Assembly (NCBI RefSeq): GCF_017306545.1
Contig: NZ_JAFKID010000032.1
Location: 1 to 64,000 of the forward strand
Direction: 5' to 3'
DNA length: 64,000 bases
Source: Mesorhizobium sp.
GTDB taxonomy: Bacteria > Pseudomonadota > Alphaproteobacteria > Rhizobiales > Rhizobiaceae
In this document: positions 8,225-21,019 of the stretch, piece by piece
Layout: each line of letters starts with the position of its first letter
Position numbering within the stretch: position 1 is the stretch's first letter
Translations under genes and position numbers: made by a program
The notes under the pieces: generated by a model
What the model was told of the DNA's origin: nothing
Database searches by the model: none
What the model saw: the letters and a program-made list of their open reading frames with translations, nothing else

Positions 8225-8901
8225 GCCGGGTTCCTTGTGGCTTCTATGAAGGCTTGGAGAATATCGTCGAACACGCCTTCGCTTTCGGCAATCGCTTTCG
8301 CGTCGGGTTCGGCGGGACTGTAGAGCGTCTGTCCGGACTGGAGATCGCGATAGGCGACGCGGTTGTTCAGGACGTGCTCGGCAATCGGCGTGCCATTTGC
8401 CTGAATCATTGTGCGCAGTTCGCTCAAGGCACGCGCCCTGCCGTCGATGATGGTCTGCTTCGTCAGCACGAACACGGCAGGCAACGGTCGGCCTCGGCTT
8501 TCCACCGCCAATGGAAGGTAGTGATCGGTGATCTGGATCGCGGCGGTAACGTCGTCGAGCGCGAAATAGACCGGCACCACGACGATGTCGGCCGCATACA
8601 GCCCCGCCATCAGATTGTCGTTGGTGGTCCCTTCGGTATCGATCAGGACAACAGATCGTTCGCCATTGTATCGCGCAGCGGCATCGAGAATCTCGTGTGG
8701 CGTTGCGGCGCTGACCAGTTGGAGGCTGTCAGGGCAATTGCCAGCCTCGCCCAGCATCTGGAACCAGCGGCTCATATTCTGGCGGCGGTCCCCGTCGACC
8801 AGCGTCACCGCGTAGCCCCGATGCAGCGCGACCGACGCAATTGCCCGCAGCAGGGTCGACTTACCAGTCCCGCCCTTCGGAATTGCAGCGGAGATGATCA
8901 T
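8221..8901 (-). CDS. ParA/VirC1-like partition ATPase
   Basis: A 226-residue protein. The ATG at 8901 is chosen because GGAGGAA precedes it and the deviant Walker A motif then lies at the N-terminus: MIISAAIPKGGTGKST (KGGTGKS near residues 9-15). Further ParA features are TLVDGDRRQNMSRW and VVLIDTEGTTNDNLMAGL. Proteins of this class segregate plasmids or, like VirC1, assemble relaxosomes at oriT. Its position between two palindromes and the mob genes fits either job. The gene is transcribed away from mobC, and its upstream region holds both palindromes. Confidence 0.85.
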   Translation of the reverse strand: MIISAAIPKGGTGKSTLLRAIASVALHRGYAVTLVDGDRRQNMSRWFQMLGEAGNCPDSLQLVSAATPHEILDAAARYNGERSVVLIDTEGTTNDNLMAGLYAADIVVVPVYFALDDVTAAIQITDHYLPLAVESRGRPLPAVFVLTKQTIIDGRARALSELRTMIQANGTPIAEHVLNNRVAYRDLQSGQTLYSPAEPDAKAIAESEGVFDDILQAFIEATRNPA

Positions 8902-8927
8902 CGGCTTCCTCCCTGCCAAATGTCTCG

Positions 8928-8953
8928 TTGTTTCGATGTTAACATCGAAACAA
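8928..8953. repeat. 26-bp perfect palindrome, copy 1 (candidate operator/centromere)
   Basis: The half-site TTGTTTCGATGTT is followed directly by its exact reverse complement. It lies 27 bases upstream of the ParA start codon. The core ATGTTAACAT and the flanks CTCG/GTCA are shared with the second copy at 9145. Confidence 0.8.
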
Positions 8954-9144
8954 GTCATCAACAACACAGGGTGACATGGATAAGTCCGATCCTATCTCCC
9001 GGACGGACCGGGCTGGGCCGCGACACGGCGGACGGCGGCATCTAGGCGACTTCGGTGGAGCATGGCCGAGCATGCGCACGATGGCTGAAGCTGCGATGCC
9101 GCGCAGCAGGTGATGACAGACAGCCGTCTCCCCCGCTTCGCTCG

Positions 9145-9170
9145 TTGTCTCTATGTTAACATAGAGACAA
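9145..9170. repeat. 26-bp perfect palindrome, copy 2 (candidate operator/centromere)
   Basis: The half-site TTGTCTCTATGTT is followed directly by its exact reverse complement. It differs from copy 1 at two positions per half, and both changes are mirrored in the other half, so the symmetry is kept. This is good evidence that a dimeric protein reads the site. Natural readers are the RHH protein at 7808 or the ParA-RHH complex. Confidence 0.8.
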
Positions 9171-9283
9171 GTCACCACGGCACTACAGACACATGACATC
9201 ATGACGTCGCCGTGCGCTGCGGTAAGGTGGTGTAGGGGTGCGTAACCTCGAACCTTCTCGCCAATGTTGATGTATTATTAGTG

Positions 9284-9320
9284 GCAGGATAGCCTATTTT
9301 GTGATACACACTAAATAGGC
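9284..9320 (-). other. oriT: Candidate oriT (MOBP-type nic site plus inverted repeat)
   Basis: Read on the - strand there is an inverted repeat GCCTATTT/AAATAGGC (arms 9313-9320 and 9292-9299, 13-base loop) followed at once by TATCCTG and C (9291-9284). RP4-class MOBP origins have the nic core YATCCTG|Y next to an inverted repeat, so the predicted nick is between bases 9285 and 9284 on the - strand. The site is 45 bases before mobC and the relaxase. With this polarity the mob genes would enter the recipient last, as is usual for MOBP elements. A further small hairpin GGCCC/GGGCC lies at 9326-9339. Confidence 0.65.
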
Positions 9321-9365
9321 GGCGCGGCCCTGTCGGGCCTTAGCGCCCGCAAGTGGGCTTGAGAG

Positions 9366-9773
9366 ATGGAAGCAGACGCCCAGAATGCACCGGCAAAGAG
9401 CGCAACGCGCCGTTATGGCGAGGTGGCGCATGTGCGCTTTTCGGCAGAGGAACTGGCCAGCCTCAAAGCTATTGCCGAGCGTGAAGGCGTGACCGTCAGC
9501 GAGGTCGTTCGGCGACTGGTGCGTGCCGAGACCGGTCATTTGCCCGTGGCGTCGGAGGTGCTCCTGCCGGCGGTCCTGGACATGACGGACCAGCTGCGGC
9601 GGATCGGGCTAAACTTCAATCACGCCGTGCGCGCCATGAACGAGGGTCGTGTTCCGTATGACGAGGACCTTGAAAGCGCACTGATGGCCGTTGGCGATCT
9701 GGTTCGGCAGTTCCGGGAGGAATTGAAGGCGATGACGATCGGGTCCCGGAAGGCAAGGGGGGCCAAGCCATGA
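9366..9773 (+). CDS. mobC: MobC-like relaxosome accessory protein
   Basis: A 135-residue protein. An N-terminal RHH-type DNA-binding stretch (AHVRFSAEELASLKAIAEREGVTVSEVVRRLVRAETG, residues 20-58) is followed by a MobC-like helical part with the family signature DQLRRIGLNFNHAVRAMNEG (residues 78-97). MobC proteins bind at oriT and help expose the nic site for the relaxase. Its stop codon overlaps the relaxase start (ATGA), and the candidate oriT lies just upstream. Confidence 0.85.
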   Translation: MEADAQNAPAKSATRRYGEVAHVRFSAEELASLKAIAEREGVTVSEVVRRLVRAETGHLPVASEVLLPAVLDMTDQLRRIGLNFNHAVRAMNEGRVPYDEDLESALMAVGDLVRQFREELKAMTIGSRKARGAKP

Positions 9774-12028
9774 GCCGTCGCCTTGCCGTTTATGCGGCCG
9801 AGATCGAGCGCTACCTGCATGGGGTGCCGATGGTGGTGGGCGATCTGGAAGAGGAGCAACCTGCTACAAGCGCGCGGCGGGAGGCCGGTGAATTCCAGGC
9901 GATGGGGATTTATGAGCGCGGAGGCGGGGGCGGGCGTAGCGGGGGATGGCGAGCCGGATCGGGAAGTGGCGGCTCTGCATCGCTGGCGGCCGGCGGGCGT
10001 ATAGGAGCGCCAGGCGCGAGATCGGCATCCAGCAGGACTCCGAAACCTACCGCTGGTGCGGCCTCGCCCAAGGCCGCCAGCGCGCCCATCATGATCTATA
10101 CCGCCACACTCGCCGGTTTTCGGCCGGCAGAGGAGGAGGAAGAGTGGAAGCGGCGGAGCGGTGGCGGGCGTGGCAGGGCTAGCGAGGGCGGCGGCCGGCA
10201 TGGAAGAAGTGTTGGCGGAGTGCGAGCTGCCTATCAGGCGCGTGCGGTGGCGGCGCGTGCCGGCTATGCCGCCGGCGCCCAGCCTGCCGTGTTCAAGGTC
10301 ATGCCCAAGCCGCCATCGACCAGAGAAGCCGCGGCGCGGCTGATCAATTATCTCGGCCGGCGTGACAATGAGAACGGCGAGAAGCACGACATCGACATCT
10401 TCGACGAAGACGGCCAGGTCCTCGCGACGGGCGCTGCCCGAAAAGCCTTTCTGAAGACGTTTTGCGAGACGTTCGAACCACCGCTGGAAAACACCAATTT
10501 CATTGAGGTGCGTTTCGAGTTGACAGCCGACGTCAGCGACGATGCACTGAAGGATGCGCTGAACGAGGCGTTCGGGTCGAAGCCGTTTGTCTATACGCGC
10601 CACGACCAGACGGTTGAGATCTTTGCCCATGTCGAAGAGCGGGCGGGGCCGCTCGCCCAGGTGCTGGCCGGGGGCCGGGAGAATTCGCGCAGCAGGGCGC
10701 TCGACAAGATCGAGGCGCGCTTAGGCGAAGGGTTGGGGCGGGTAGGGGTCACGGCGACGGTCGAGGTCACGGCAGCGGTCGGGAACGAGTGGCAGGCAAA
10801 ATATTTTCTGCAGAAGTTCATCCGCATGCATTCGGGCGTCCATGACACGAACGGTGATCCGGTTCGCGGAGCGAAAAATCCTTCGAAGGCGGCAGCGTCG
10901 CTCTACGAGCAATGGCGGCCGCAGCTCTCGGGTCGCGAACGGCGCAATGCCTATCATCTGCTTTTTTCGGCACGGGCCGGTACGGATGCGAACGCGGTCA
11001 TGGCGGCCGCACGCGCCGTGCTGGAAGAGCGCGCGCCAGGCTACAAGTTCGTCCTGGCGCATCACAAGGACACGAAACACGTTCATATCCATGCAATGGT
11101 GCAGGCGCGTTCCGCCGATGGTGAGCGCCTCAAATTCTACAAGCCGGATCTGGTCGCCTGGCGCGAGGCGTTTGCGGAAAAGGCACGCGAGTACGGCATC
11201 GCCATGGTGGCGACGCGGCGCATGGACCATGCGATGAGCCGCCCGTTCACAAAGGAGCATGTCGGCGCCTATAACCGGGCGCAACGCGATCCACGCTATT
11301 CTGTCAGCGCCAGAACGGTCGAGCGGGTAGAGGCCAAGCGGCAGCGCCGGATCGACGGACAGACGCTTGTCGCGAACGGCGATGCAATTGCGGCGGCCTG
11401 GCAAACGACCGCCGCGACAATGCGAAGCGTTGGCGTCACAGGGCTGGCGCTCACCGCTGCCGAGTCGATCGGCAAGAACCTTCTGCAGTACCGCGATGGC
11501 CAGGCGGGAAAGGGGGTTTCGGATGCTGCGACGGATCGTGGGGCGGGCGAGAAAAGCCAAAAATCTTTCCTTACCCATCCCGCCATGAAAGAATTGATTG
11601 CACTGATAGGAGATCTCGACATGGCCCAGACACCGTTGGAGATGCGGCAGAAAATGGACCGCGTGAACAAGGCGCTCGACGCTATGGGCGAGACGTTGCC
11701 CGAAGCGGAACAGAACCGGTTCGAGCAGTATCGCGAGGACGTCAACGACAAGATGCACGACCGGCTTGCACGCCTGCAGTTCGAAGCGGAGCAGCAGCGG
11801 AAGGCAGGAGCGTCCGGTGGCGGCGAACCCGTTCCCGAACGCGAAGCGCGCGGGCGCGATCTTCCGGCGCGCGACGATGCTCGCCAGCCGGAGACGTCGC
11901 GTCGGGAAGCCGAGGCGACCCGAAGCCGGCAGGATCAGCAGCAGGAGCGGAATAGGAAGAAGGTTCGGCAGGCGGAAGAGCAGGATCGCCGCACACAGCG
12001 ATCCAACGACAATGATTACGAGCGATAG
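9770..12028 (+). CDS. MOBP-type relaxase/mobilization nuclease
   Basis: A 752-residue protein. Residues 1-170 are low-complexity and rich in G, S, A and R, with no recognised domain. The relaxase domain starts near residue 173 (FKVMPKPPSTREAAARLINYLGRR), where the tyrosine of INYLGR is a candidate nicking residue. Motif III is clear near residues 429-439: AHHKDTKHVHIHAMVQ, the metal-binding histidine triad. The C-terminal 250 residues are charged and coiled-coil-like, ending in a Q/R/E-rich tail that may carry a secretion signal for the type IV channel. It should nick oriT, stay bound to the 5' end and pilot the strand through the VirB/VirD4 channel at 17.8-30.9 kb. Confidence 0.9.
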   Translation: MSRRLAVYAAEIERYLHGVPMVVGDLEEEQPATSARREAGEFQAMGIYERGGGGGRSGGWRAGSGSGGSASLAAGGRIGAPGARSASSRTPKPTAGAASPKAASAPIMIYTATLAGFRPAEEEEEWKRRSGGGRGRASEGGGRHGRSVGGVRAAYQARAVAARAGYAAGAQPAVFKVMPKPPSTREAAARLINYLGRRDNENGEKHDIDIFDEDGQVLATGAARKAFLKTFCETFEPPLENTNFIEVRFELTADVSDDALKDALNEAFGSKPFVYTRHDQTVEIFAHVEERAGPLAQVLAGGRENSRSRALDKIEARLGEGLGRVGVTATVEVTAAVGNEWQAKYFLQKFIRMHSGVHDTNGDPVRGAKNPSKAAASLYEQWRPQLSGRERRNAYHLLFSARAGTDANAVMAAARAVLEERAPGYKFVLAHHKDTKHVHIHAMVQARSADGERLKFYKPDLVAWREAFAEKAREYGIAMVATRRMDHAMSRPFTKEHVGAYNRAQRDPRYSVSARTVERVEAKRQRRIDGQTLVANGDAIAAAWQTTAATMRSVGVTGLALTAAESIGKNLLQYRDGQAGKGVSDAATDRGAGEKSQKSFLTHPAMKELIALIGDLDMAQTPLEMRQKMDRVNKALDAMGETLPEAEQNRFEQYREDVNDKMHDRLARLQFEAEQQRKAGASGGGEPVPEREARGRDLPARDDARQPETSRREAEATRSRQDQQQERNRKKVRQAEEQDRRTQRSNDNDYER

Positions 12029-12084
12029 AGACGGTGATCGCGCAAGCCGCTTCGACATGGCGCGTGCCATCCGCGCATAGAACG

Positions 12085-12603
12085 ATGAGCGACAAGATTC
12101 TGGTCAGCGCCTGCCTTCTCGGCCGACCTGTCCGCTACAACGGATCGGCCAAGACTGTAACGCACCCGGCGCTGGAGCGCTGGCAGCGCGAGGGGCGGCT
12201 TATCGCGATCTGTCCGGAGCTGACGGCCGGTTTCAGCGTGCCACGTCCGCCGGCCGAAATCGCGGCAGGCCAGTCAGGCGAGGCGGTTCTTTCAGACGGT
12301 GCACGCGTCATCGAGGCGACCGGCGCGGACGTGACAGAACTTTACGTTGCCGGCGCGCGAGCGGCTCTGGATCTGGCCCGCGAGCACGGTTGCCGCTTCG
12401 CCCTGTTGATCGACGGTAGCCCGTCATGCGGCAGCGGCTTCATCTACGATGGTGCGTTCGCCGGCCGTAAGCATGTCGGTGCCGGCGTGACGGCCGCGCT
12501 TTTGCGGCGGCATGGAATAGAAGTCTTCGCGGAAACGGAAATCGACGCCCTACAGGCCCGCTGGTCGCAGGCTTCGGGCAGTTTGCCCGCATATCCTCCA
12601 TGA
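12085..12603 (+). CDS. DUF523 family protein
   Basis: A 172-residue protein. MSDKILVSACLLGRPVRYNG at the start and CRFALLIDGSPSCGSGFIYDG in the middle are the hallmark DUF523 motifs, with conserved cysteines in SACLLG, ICPEL and SPSCG. Some members of this family have been linked to 2-thiouracil desulfuration; the substrate here is unknown. The ATG at 12085 follows an AGAACG stretch with only a weak ribosome site. It is cargo downstream of the relaxase, 56 bases after its stop. Confidence 0.85.
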   Translation: MSDKILVSACLLGRPVRYNGSAKTVTHPALERWQREGRLIAICPELTAGFSVPRPPAEIAAGQSGEAVLSDGARVIEATGADVTELYVAGARAALDLAREHGCRFALLIDGSPSCGSGFIYDGAFAGRKHVGAGVTAALLRRHGIEVFAETEIDALQARWSQASGSLPAYPP

Positions 12604-12612
12604 GGGGACAAC

Positions 12613-12999
12613 ATGCCGATGTCTTTGAAGCTGCGGTTTGTTCCCGGTCGGTATTCCGTCGCACGGCTGGCGCCAGATAGCTCAATTCCCGACTGGGCTT
12701 CCGGACCGCGATTTTCCGCCATCATCCGTGCCGATGATGAACTGACGATCGTGTGCCATGAGGACCGGGTGCCCGAAGGGGTAGAGGCCGAACATGGATG
12801 GGCCTGCCTGAGAACGATCGGCCCTTTCGATTTTCAGGCCACTGGAGTTGTGCAGTCGCTGATTTCTCCGCTTTCCAGTCATGGCATCGGGATTTTCGTC
12901 CTTTGCACATTTGACGGAGAGCATCTCCTCATTCCTGCGACTGAGAGCCACAGGGCATGTGATCTGCTAACTGCGGCGGGTCATCGATTCGTTGATTGA
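12613..12999 (+). CDS. ACT-domain protein
   Basis: A 128-residue protein starting 9 bases after the DUF523 gene. The layout LKLRFVPGRYSVARLAPDSSIPDWA, then FSAIIRADDELTIVCHEDRVP, then WACLRTIGPFDFQATGVVQSLISPLSSHGIGIFVLCTFDGEHLLIP is that of the small tandem-ACT (CASTOR-like) proteins thought to bind amino acids or other small ligands. It is cytoplasmic, with no catalytic domain. It is probably co-transcribed with the DUF523 gene as a cargo pair. Confidence 0.8.
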   Translation: MPMSLKLRFVPGRYSVARLAPDSSIPDWASGPRFSAIIRADDELTIVCHEDRVPEGVEAEHGWACLRTIGPFDFQATGVVQSLISPLSSHGIGIFVLCTFDGEHLLIPATESHRACDLLTAAGHRFVD

Positions 13000-13161
13000 T
13001 TGTTTGCTCGTCGTGGCTTGTGCGGCAGCGTGGTCATAGCGATGTCGGGATGTTCGGCGATCGCGTGGCGTGGCACCAGGGTGCGATGTACGCGCCCGGA
13101 TGGTGAGTCCTCCCCCGGATTGTCGGGAAAGCGCCGCAAAGGAGATCCATGCCGTAGATCG

Positions 13162-16156
<2,995 letters not shown>

Positions 16157-16202
16157 GAGTCTCATCCAGATTGTCGCCGCCGTCTCATCCTGATCGCCGC
16201 GC

Positions 16203-16240
16203 TATACGCCGGAAGGAATGACTTGAGCACGGAATTTCAT
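16203..16240 (-). pseudogene. Probable first codons of the DUF1905-like gene, beyond the IS21 element
   Basis: Reading the - strand from an ATG at 16240 gives MKFRAQVIPSGV and then a stop at the IS boundary. M-K-F-x-A-x-V is the kind of N-terminus expected for DUF1905 proteins, and it has the same orientation as the headless fragment at 13162-13605. It is too short to be sure. Confidence 0.45.
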
Positions 16241-16263
16241 CTGACGACCACGTGCAACGTTAA

Positions 16264-17234
<971 letters not shown>

Positions 17235-17257
17235 GGCCGACTCCTGGGGTTTTACAC

Positions 17258-17286
17258 ATCATAGCGATTTGTAGTGTCATTGTCAT
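17258..17286 (-). promoter_or_regulatory. Putative promoter of the DUF1778/GNAT pair
   Basis: On the - strand, ATGACA (17286-17281) and TATGAT (17263-17258) with a 17-base spacer, 24 bases before the antitoxin start. The spacer begins with a second ATGACA, giving a short direct repeat that may be the RHH operator. Confidence 0.5.
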
Positions 17287-17444
17287 TACGAATTGTTGTG
17301 TTTCTATGCCCCTGAAACCTGTCGCCTAAATCCCAACCTGCGCATCGGGTTGGCCACCCATTGAGTAAGGCAAAGATTCCGGCGCATCTCCTTGTAGCAA
17401 GTGATAGATCACTTGAACCATGGTTTGCGATCGGGGGAGCGGTT

Positions 17445-17690
17445 ATGAACGACGACGAATTGAACCATATCGTCAGAAAGAGCCGAGATGCGAAGAACGG
17501 CGGTTTTGGTGTCCTTTCGACCAGTGAGCAACTGGCCGCTGCCTTTATACTGAATCGGCCGGATTGGCTGGCGAGCGCCGGCTACACGATGGCTGAAGCT
17601 GTCGAGCGGTTGGGCGCGAAGTGGCTCGCGCTGATCCCTCCTGCCGCGCGCATCCTACGCGATGATGATGATGGAAACAGTGCGGGGTGA
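17445..17690 (+). CDS. Small hypothetical protein
   Basis: An 81-residue protein. The ATG at 17445 follows GGGGGAG at 17433-17439; an upstream in-frame TTG at 17361 would add 28 residues but lacks a good ribosome site. The sequence MNDDELNHIVRKSRDAKNGGFGVLSTSEQLAAAFILNRPDWLASAGYTMAEAVERLGAKWLALI is helical and unlike any family I recognise. It lies alone between the GNAT/DUF1778 pair and the virD4 gene. Confidence 0.6.
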   Translation: MNDDELNHIVRKSRDAKNGGFGVLSTSEQLAAAFILNRPDWLASAGYTMAEAVERLGAKWLALIPPAARILRDDDDGNSAG

Positions 17691-17823
17691 CCCCATTTCT
17701 CAATGCTATGCTCGCATTTCAGCAAGGGGCCAATATCTTGACTCGCAGCGGACCGCACTTGGTAGATAAAGCATCACGGCTCCCCCGGAATGCCTGCAGA
17801 TCGAAATTTCCTCACTAGCCCCT

Positions 17824-19977
17824 CTAATCGTCTATGACGTCGGGCAAGGTCTCTGCGACAACACTCATGCCGTTGTCGAAGGCTTCAGTGTCCCGCGATA
17901 ATGCGCGGAAGGATCTGCCCTCGCTCAACAAAGCAGCGAGAAGGGCTTCCTTTTGCGGCGAAACACGGCTGGCGGCTGCCTTGGCGGCGAGCGCGCCGAA
18001 ATCAACCGTCTTTGCGGCAGATGCGGTGCCGGAATCTTCCAACAGCGGCAGGGATTGCGAAACGGAATCCGCGTTTTTTCTCGTCCTGATCTGCCGTCGG
18101 ATTGGTGGTGGCGGCGTTCGACCGGCTTTTGCGGCGAATGTCGCTCCCCGGATCAATCGTGATTGCGCGATGCCGGAATGATATGGCCGAACAGGATAGG
18201 GCTCTTTGTGCTCAGCGGTCTTTGCCGGTTTCTCGCTGGTGCCCAACGCGGCCTGAGGCAATGGTTCGAAAGCCTTCTCCCTGAGCTTGTCGTCGGCGAA
18301 ATAGAAATTTCGGGTTCCAAGAATGGGCAACTGGCCTCGCGGCAAAATGATGACCTTGCTCTTGTCCAGCGTGCGGATTTCGTCGGGCCGCATGAGCGCG
18401 CGGCGGACTTCTTTGCGATGCACCGAGCGCGTGTAATAGGTGTCGAACAGCGTAGCCTTTGTGCGTGTCACGTCCTTTTGTTCGGCCGAGGTCTCGCCGA
18501 GCTGTTCGGACACATAGCGCAGGTCGTCTGCGTCCTGGGCGCCAAAGAATACCTGCACGCGGGCCGCGTTGATGAGGCTCTTTCGGCCTTCCTGGCGATA
18601 AATTTCGTCGACGGCCTTGAGCGACTGGACGAAAAACCACATCGAAACGCCGTTACCTCCGAGTGTTGATGCCATTTCGGTGACGTTCTCCAGCTTTCCC
18701 AGATTCTGAAACTCATCGAGCAGAACGAGGACTTGGTGTTCGTTCGGCCCGGGCACGGATTCCGACATGAAGTTCATCATCTGCGTGATGAGGACGTTGA
18801 ACAGCGGTCCAAGGGAGTTGATCTGCTCGCGCCGCACGTCGAGATAGAGCGATATCCTTTCGCGCTTAAGCGCCCGGATATCGAACGTGCTCTTCGATGT
18901 GGCTTTCATCAGGCGTTCATTGAGGAACGGCGCCATGCCGGTTCGCACGCCGGCATAGATGCCCGAGAACTGCCGTTCGGACATATCGAAGTAGGGCAGG
19001 AGGGTTTGCAGGGTGAAGGACGAGCATTGCGCCTTTCGCTCGCCGCGCAGCGTGCCGATGAAGTCTATCAGCGGCTCTTCCTCGCCGTTCATGATCCCCA
19101 GAATGGTTGCGAACGTCTTCTTTTCGTTCGGGATCGCCGGCGCCTCCATGACGAAGGAGGCGATTCCGGTGAAGAGCAGTCGGGCATCGTTGACCCAGTA
19201 GGGGTCGGCGCTCGCTGGCGGCCGGGGGAACAGCGCCGCCGCCATGTTGCGAAGGTCGATATCGCGTTGCGCGGAATCGAGCGAGATGAAATCCATCGGA
19301 TTGTAACCGGCGGTATTGCCGGCGCGATCGGCCGGCGCAAAGCGCACCACTTTGCTCATTTTGGAACGATAGCCGGCGGTTGCTTCGTAGGTTTCGCCGC
19401 GCAGATCGAGAACGACGAGCGAATGCGGCCATAGGAGCGCGTTCGGAATGATGACCGCCGCGCCTTTGCCGGAGCGGGGCGGGCCGATGACAAAGCCGCC
19501 GATGTCATCGCCATCGACCCAGAGATATTTGCCGCCGCGCAGCTTCGGCCGCGTCCGCCGCCGGCGGCCGGTGCGCCTTTCACGGTACGGCAGGGTCAGC
19601 GCCTCGACCAGCTTCCCCCCGGCGCGACCGATGAAGACCCCGCCACGCTTCGTCAGACCGGCCCTGGCAACGTCGGACATGGACATGAAATGCGCGTCGT
19701 TCGTTCGCCGCGGCCGCATGAAAAAGGCAATGACGAGCGGGAGGAAGAAACCGAGCGCGCCGGCGGCCACGGCATATTGAACGCTCGTGAGATTGAACGC
19801 CCTGAGATCGGCCCAGGCATAGCGGGCCGCGGCCATAGGGTCCTTGTCGATCAGGGAGAAGATGAAGCCAGAGCCGGTTCGGTACCAATCGGTTGCGGCA
19901 TAGGCAACCATGAAGCAGACGGCGCCCAAAGCGACGCCCATGACCGCCATGAAAACCAGTTCGGCTGCCCTCTTCAT
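17824..19977 (-). CDS. virD4: Type IV coupling protein VirD4/TraG
   Basis: A 717-residue protein. The ATG at 19977 gives an N-terminal membrane segment (ELVFMAVMGVALGAVCFMVAYAA) and a second one near residue 75 (AVAAGALGFFLPLVIAFFM). The ATPase part has Walker A GPPRSGKGAAV (near residue 168) and Walker B QVLVLLDEFQNLGKLENV (near residue 415). The C-terminal 120 residues (after NFYFADDKLREKAF) are unstructured and charged. It couples the relaxase-DNA complex to the VirB channel. It is the last gene of the vir run, 16 bases after virB11. Confidence 0.95.
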   Translation of the reverse strand: MKRAAELVFMAVMGVALGAVCFMVAYAATDWYRTGSGFIFSLIDKDPMAAARYAWADLRAFNLTSVQYAVAAGALGFFLPLVIAFFMRPRRTNDAHFMSMSDVARAGLTKRGGVFIGRAGGKLVEALTLPYRERRTGRRRRTRPKLRGGKYLWVDGDDIGGFVIGPPRSGKGAAVIIPNALLWPHSLVVLDLRGETYEATAGYRSKMSKVVRFAPADRAGNTAGYNPMDFISLDSAQRDIDLRNMAAALFPRPPASADPYWVNDARLLFTGIASFVMEAPAIPNEKKTFATILGIMNGEEEPLIDFIGTLRGERKAQCSSFTLQTLLPYFDMSERQFSGIYAGVRTGMAPFLNERLMKATSKSTFDIRALKRERISLYLDVRREQINSLGPLFNVLITQMMNFMSESVPGPNEHQVLVLLDEFQNLGKLENVTEMASTLGGNGVSMWFFVQSLKAVDEIYRQEGRKSLINAARVQVFFGAQDADDLRYVSEQLGETSAEQKDVTRTKATLFDTYYTRSVHRKEVRRALMRPDEIRTLDKSKVIILPRGQLPILGTRNFYFADDKLREKAFEPLPQAALGTSEKPAKTAEHKEPYPVRPYHSGIAQSRLIRGATFAAKAGRTPPPPIRRQIRTRKNADSVSQSLPLLEDSGTASAAKTVDFGALAAKAAASRVSPQKEALLAALLSEGRSFRALSRDTEAFDNGMSVVAETLPDVIDD

Positions 19978-19993
19978 CGTGCCGCCACTCCCG

Positions 19994-21019
19994 TCAGATC
20001 GTCTCCGATTTGGTGAATTTGATCTCGCTGATGGCGCGGTGACCACCTTCCGACCGAACCATCTGCACGACCACCGGGATGACTTCGCGCAGATAGTCGA
20101 GGATCTCGGCGCGCGTTAGCCCGACATTGCCTTGCATGACCATAAGGGCGAGCCGTTCGTAGGCCGAGCGCGCGGAGTTCGCGTGGACCGTGGTCAGCGA
20201 TCCGGGGTGGCCGGTATTGATCGCCTGCAGGAACGAAAATGCTTCCGAGCCGCGCAACTCACCCAAAAGCAGACGATCGGGACGCATGCGCAACGAGGCT
20301 TCGAGAAGCTGCTGCGGCGTGACTTTCGCAAGGCCCTGGCCGCCTTTCGAGGTCAGCAAACAGATATTGTTGAGCATCGGCGGCCTGAGCTCGCGCGTGT
20401 CCTCGATCGTAATAATGCGCTCATGGTCGGGTATGACTTTCAGGAGCGCGTTGAGGAACGTCGTCTTGCCGGTGGAGGTGCCGCCGGACACGACCACGGA
20501 GACGCGATTGCGGACAGCGAATTGCAGGAATTCGAGCGGCGAGGTGTCGTGCAGCATCTCGACGAGCTTTCTTTCTTCGGCCGAAAGCGCCAGGCCGCTT
20601 CCTAATACGGTATGTTCGAAGGCACCGCGCTCGGCATAGTCTGCCAAGGTCATATCCATGATGACCTGCTTGCGGATCGAGATTATCCCGCCGTCGGGCG
20701 CCGCCGGCGGTAGGACGCACTGAAAACGCTCGCCTGACGGCAGAGCGGCCGACAGGACCGGCGTCACTTCGTTGACGACCTGGTTGCTCGCAGAGGCGAC
20801 GCCGGTCGAAACGGAGCGAATCCAGTTGCGGGTCAGCTCTCGCTTGGCGACATGCTCCATCTCCTTTTCGCCAAGACGCTCAATGAAAACCTCGCCCGGC
20901 CGGTTTATGGCGATTTCAGAAACCGAATCCTCTTCGAGATAGGACCAAATCGGTTCGAGTTCGGCGCGCAGGACAGGCGCACGCGCCCACGGATTTGGTA
21001 TGGGCTGCACGACGTTCAT
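19994..21019 (-). CDS. virB11: Type IV secretion ATPase VirB11
   Basis: A 341-residue hexameric ATPase of the VirB11/PulE type. Walker A is VVSGGTSTGKTTFLNAL (near residue 178), with the Asp box ITIEDTRELR, Walker B-like RMRPDRLLLGELRGSEAF and the His box TGHPGSLTTVHANSA. The N-terminal domain carries SVSEIAINRPGEVFIE. The start codon overlaps the virB10 stop (ATGA). It drives pilus assembly and substrate transfer at the cytoplasmic face. Confidence 0.95.
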   Translation of the reverse strand: MNVVQPIPNPWARAPVLRAELEPIWSYLEEDSVSEIAINRPGEVFIERLGEKEMEHVAKRELTRNWIRSVSTGVASASNQVVNEVTPVLSAALPSGERFQCVLPPAAPDGGIISIRKQVIMDMTLADYAERGAFEHTVLGSGLALSAEERKLVEMLHDTSPLEFLQFAVRNRVSVVVSGGTSTGKTTFLNALLKVIPDHERIITIEDTRELRPPMLNNICLLTSKGGQGLAKVTPQQLLEASLRMRPDRLLLGELRGSEAFSFLQAINTGHPGSLTTVHANSARSAYERLALMVMQGNVGLTRAEILDYLREVIPVVVQMVRSEGGHRAISEIKFTKSETI

